Below are positions 63,087 to 64,000 of a stretch of 64,000 nucleotides of DNA, one piece after another. Under the pieces are notes generated by a model, which saw only the letters and a program-made list of their open reading frames with translations, had not been told where the DNA came from and searched no databases. Position 1 is the stretch's first letter, and every line of letters starts with the position of its first letter. The position numbers were made by a program, and so were the translations under genes. This stretch comes from Dyadobacter endophyticus (GTDB taxonomy: Bacteria; Bacteroidota; Bacteroidia; Cytophagales; Spirosomataceae). Location of the stretch: NCBI RefSeq assembly GCF_014641595.1, contig NZ_BMIA01000001.1, forward strand, positions 2,666,426 to 2,730,425. The letters run 5' to 3'.

Positions 63087-63665
63087 ATGGCACGACCCAA
63101 AAAATTCGATGACGCTGCCGGATTGCAAAAGGCCCTGAACGTATTTTGGAAAAAAGGGTATGCAGGTACCTCGATTTCAGATCTCACGGCCAGCATGGAG
63201 ATCAATGCACCAAGCCTGTATGCCACCTATGGGGATAAGCATACGCTGTTTGTCTCGGCTCTGCAAGCCTATATGCAATCCCAGCATGCGTGGATGCGGC
63301 AGTCGGTGGGTGAAAACAAGCCCGTCAGGGAAATCATCCGGCTTCTTTTGACATCGCTGGTAGATGACACCCTGGCGGACCCGGAACGCCGCGGATGTTT
63401 TATGGTCAACACGATTACCGAAATGGCCAACCAGGATGCCCAGGTGTTTACAATCGCTTCCGACAATGAGCACCGCGTCCGCTCGATCCTGGCCGACCTG
63501 ATTCGCAATGGCCAGCAGACAGGTGAGATTTCTCCCGATAAAGATGCCGACATACTGGCCAGTTTTCTGTTTATCAGCTTCATGGGCATTCGTGTGATAG
63601 CCGCTACCAATAATAATAAGAAACACTTGCACAGTGCATTAGACGTCATTCTCTCAGCTATCTAA
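63087..63665 (+). CDS. TetR family transcriptional regulator
   Basis: A 192-residue regulator. The N-terminal helix-turn-helix reads GLQKALNVFWKKGYAGTSISDLTASMEINAPSLYATYGDKHTLFVSAL (about 12-60), close to the AcrR/TetR_C-type group with a signature of ERRGCFMVNTITEMANQD in the C-terminal domain. ATG 63087 (MARPKKFD) was chosen over the frame from 63012. Two related 22-bp palindromes follow within 70 bp and straddle the promoter of the next gene, an SDR, which is the likely target. Confidence 0.9.
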   Translation: MARPKKFDDAAGLQKALNVFWKKGYAGTSISDLTASMEINAPSLYATYGDKHTLFVSALQAYMQSQHAWMRQSVGENKPVREIIRLLLTSLVDDTLADPERRGCFMVNTITEMANQDAQVFTIASDNEHRVRSILADLIRNGQQTGEISPDKDADILASFLFISFMGIRVIAATNNNKKHLHSALDVILSAI

Positions 63666-63677
63666 ATTTCTTTTGTG

Positions 63678-63699
63678 TTTTATAGTGATCACTACAAAA
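63678..63699. promoter_or_regulatory. Candidate TetR operator 1
   Basis: A 22-bp near-palindrome with half-sites TTTTATAGTGA and TCACTACAAAA. It lies just after the TetR stop codon and 33 bp (centre to centre, about three helix turns) from the second site. Confidence 0.55.
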
Positions 63700-63707
63700 A
63701 ATTTAAG

Positions 63708-63715
63708 TAGTTTTG
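63708..63715 (+). promoter_or_regulatory. -7 promoter element of the SDR gene
   Basis: TAGTTTTG matches TAnnTTTG. The second candidate operator (63711-63732) overlaps it, which suits repression of the SDR gene. Confidence 0.5.
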
Positions 63716-63732
63716 TATCGATCATTACAAAA
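63711..63732. promoter_or_regulatory. Candidate TetR operator 2
   Basis: A 22-bp near-palindrome with half-sites TTTTGTATCGA and TCATTACAAAA. It shares the outer TTTTRTA/TACAAAA pattern with site 1 and overlaps the -7 box. Confidence 0.55.
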
Positions 63733-63751
63733 CAATCAAACGAAGAAGATC

Positions 63752-64000
63752 ATGTCAAGATTAGCTCATAAAACAGCAGTAGTTACAGGCGGTAACAGCG
63801 GAATAGGTTTGGCTACGGTGCAAGCCTTTGTTCAGGAAGGTGCAGAAGTTATTTTTACCGGGCGGAATGCCGATGCGAACCAGCAGGTAGAGCAAGCGCT
63901 CGGAGAACGTGTTCACGGCATTGTGTCCGATGCCGGAAAATGGGAGCATATTCAGGCGATCAAAGCGCAGGTAGAAGCGATTGCGCCCAAAGTCGATGTT
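63752..64000 (+). CDS. Short-chain dehydrogenase/reductase, partial (C-terminus outside window)
   Basis: The first 83 codons of a classical SDR. The cofactor motif TGGNSGIG lies at 12-19, followed by LATVQAFVQEGAEVIFTGRN. The R at the end of that strand (TGRN) favours NADP. The rest, including the catalytic Tyr-x-x-x-Lys, lies beyond the window. It follows the TetR gene and its candidate double operator and is probably its target; such TetR/SDR pairs often deal with reactive carbonyls. Confidence 0.9.
   Translation, partial: MSRLAHKTAVVTGGNSGIGLATVQAFVQEGAEVIFTGRNADANQQVEQALGERVHGIVSDAGKWEHIQAIKAQVEAIAPKVDV

Noticed and set aside
1..64000. CRISPR array, tRNA, rRNA, prophage or transposase
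   Set aside because: No regularly spaced repeats, cloverleaf-forming segments, ribosomal sequence or recombinase motifs were found on reading both strands, although short tRNAs could be missed without a scan.

Overview
The window looks like a chromosomal segment from a member of the Bacteroidota, most likely order Cytophagales (a Dyadobacter- or Spirosoma-like genus; this placement is inference). The evidence is two ECF-sigma/FecR/SusC/SusD loci, GH97 and GH95-like glycosidases, FtsX/MacB-type permeases of about 800 residues, NrtR-type NUDIX regulators, and promoters of the Bacteroidota form TAnnTTTG. No rRNA, tRNA, CRISPR array, phage gene, transposase or plasmid origin was seen.

Region by region. 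1-7.3 kb: the 5' part of an FtsX-type permease, a small secreted protein, a TetR regulator followed by a large secreted alpha/beta-hydrolase-like protein, an AraC regulator, a small secreted protein and a DUF1569 protein. 7.3-13.1 kb: a GlxA-type regulator, then a BlaI-BlaR1-outer membrane barrel operon whose promoter carries a candidate BlaI operator. 13.2-24.9 kb (minus strand): a complete polysaccharide utilisation locus in the order sigma, FecR, SusC with STN domain, SusD, GH97, GH95-like/ThuA fusion. 25.1-31.9 kb: a NUDIX/winged-helix regulator divergent from an operon of TonB-dependent receptor, secreted beta-propeller-like protein and short-chain dehydrogenase. The intergenic region holds two matching 26-bp palindromes, a TACATTTG box and a leader hairpin that looks like an attenuator. 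The operon ends in a strong terminator.

32.0-34.2 kb is a strikingly AT-rich island. It holds three tightly spaced genes: a small protein with one hydrophobic helix, a single-TM protein with a W-x-FF-x-P-N-P motif, and a multi-TM HTTM/SdpB-like protein. The layout resembles the Sdp antimicrobial-peptide maturation system and is the best candidate for an undescribed system here. 34.2-40.1 kb: ankyrin protein, secreted metallo-beta-lactamase-fold protein, and a signalling group (histidine kinase, single-domain response regulator, PAS histidine kinase). 40.1-43.3 kb: a second FtsX-type permease and a VOC protein. 43.3-50.3 kb (minus): a second sigma/FecR/SusC/SusD locus without a linked glycosidase. 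50.6-54.1 kb: a flavin-dependent monooxygenase-like protein, then a lipoprotein, an ECF sigma factor and an overlapping membrane/barrel protein. 54.2-58.7 kb: a third FtsX-type permease, a cupin and a serine-hydrolase-like lipoprotein that has lost its catalytic motifs. 58.7-64.0 kb: a second NUDIX regulator divergent from a secreted carboxylesterase, an ABC-F protein, and a TetR regulator whose candidate double operator lies in front of a truncated SDR gene.

Two control schemes for outer-membrane uptake sit side by side. The SusCD loci carry FecA-like STN domains matched to their own sigma/FecR pair. The third receptor operon lacks an STN domain and appears to be controlled by a NUDIX-type repressor at paired palindromes, possibly with attenuation. 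All family names come from reading translated sequences by eye; no database search was run.
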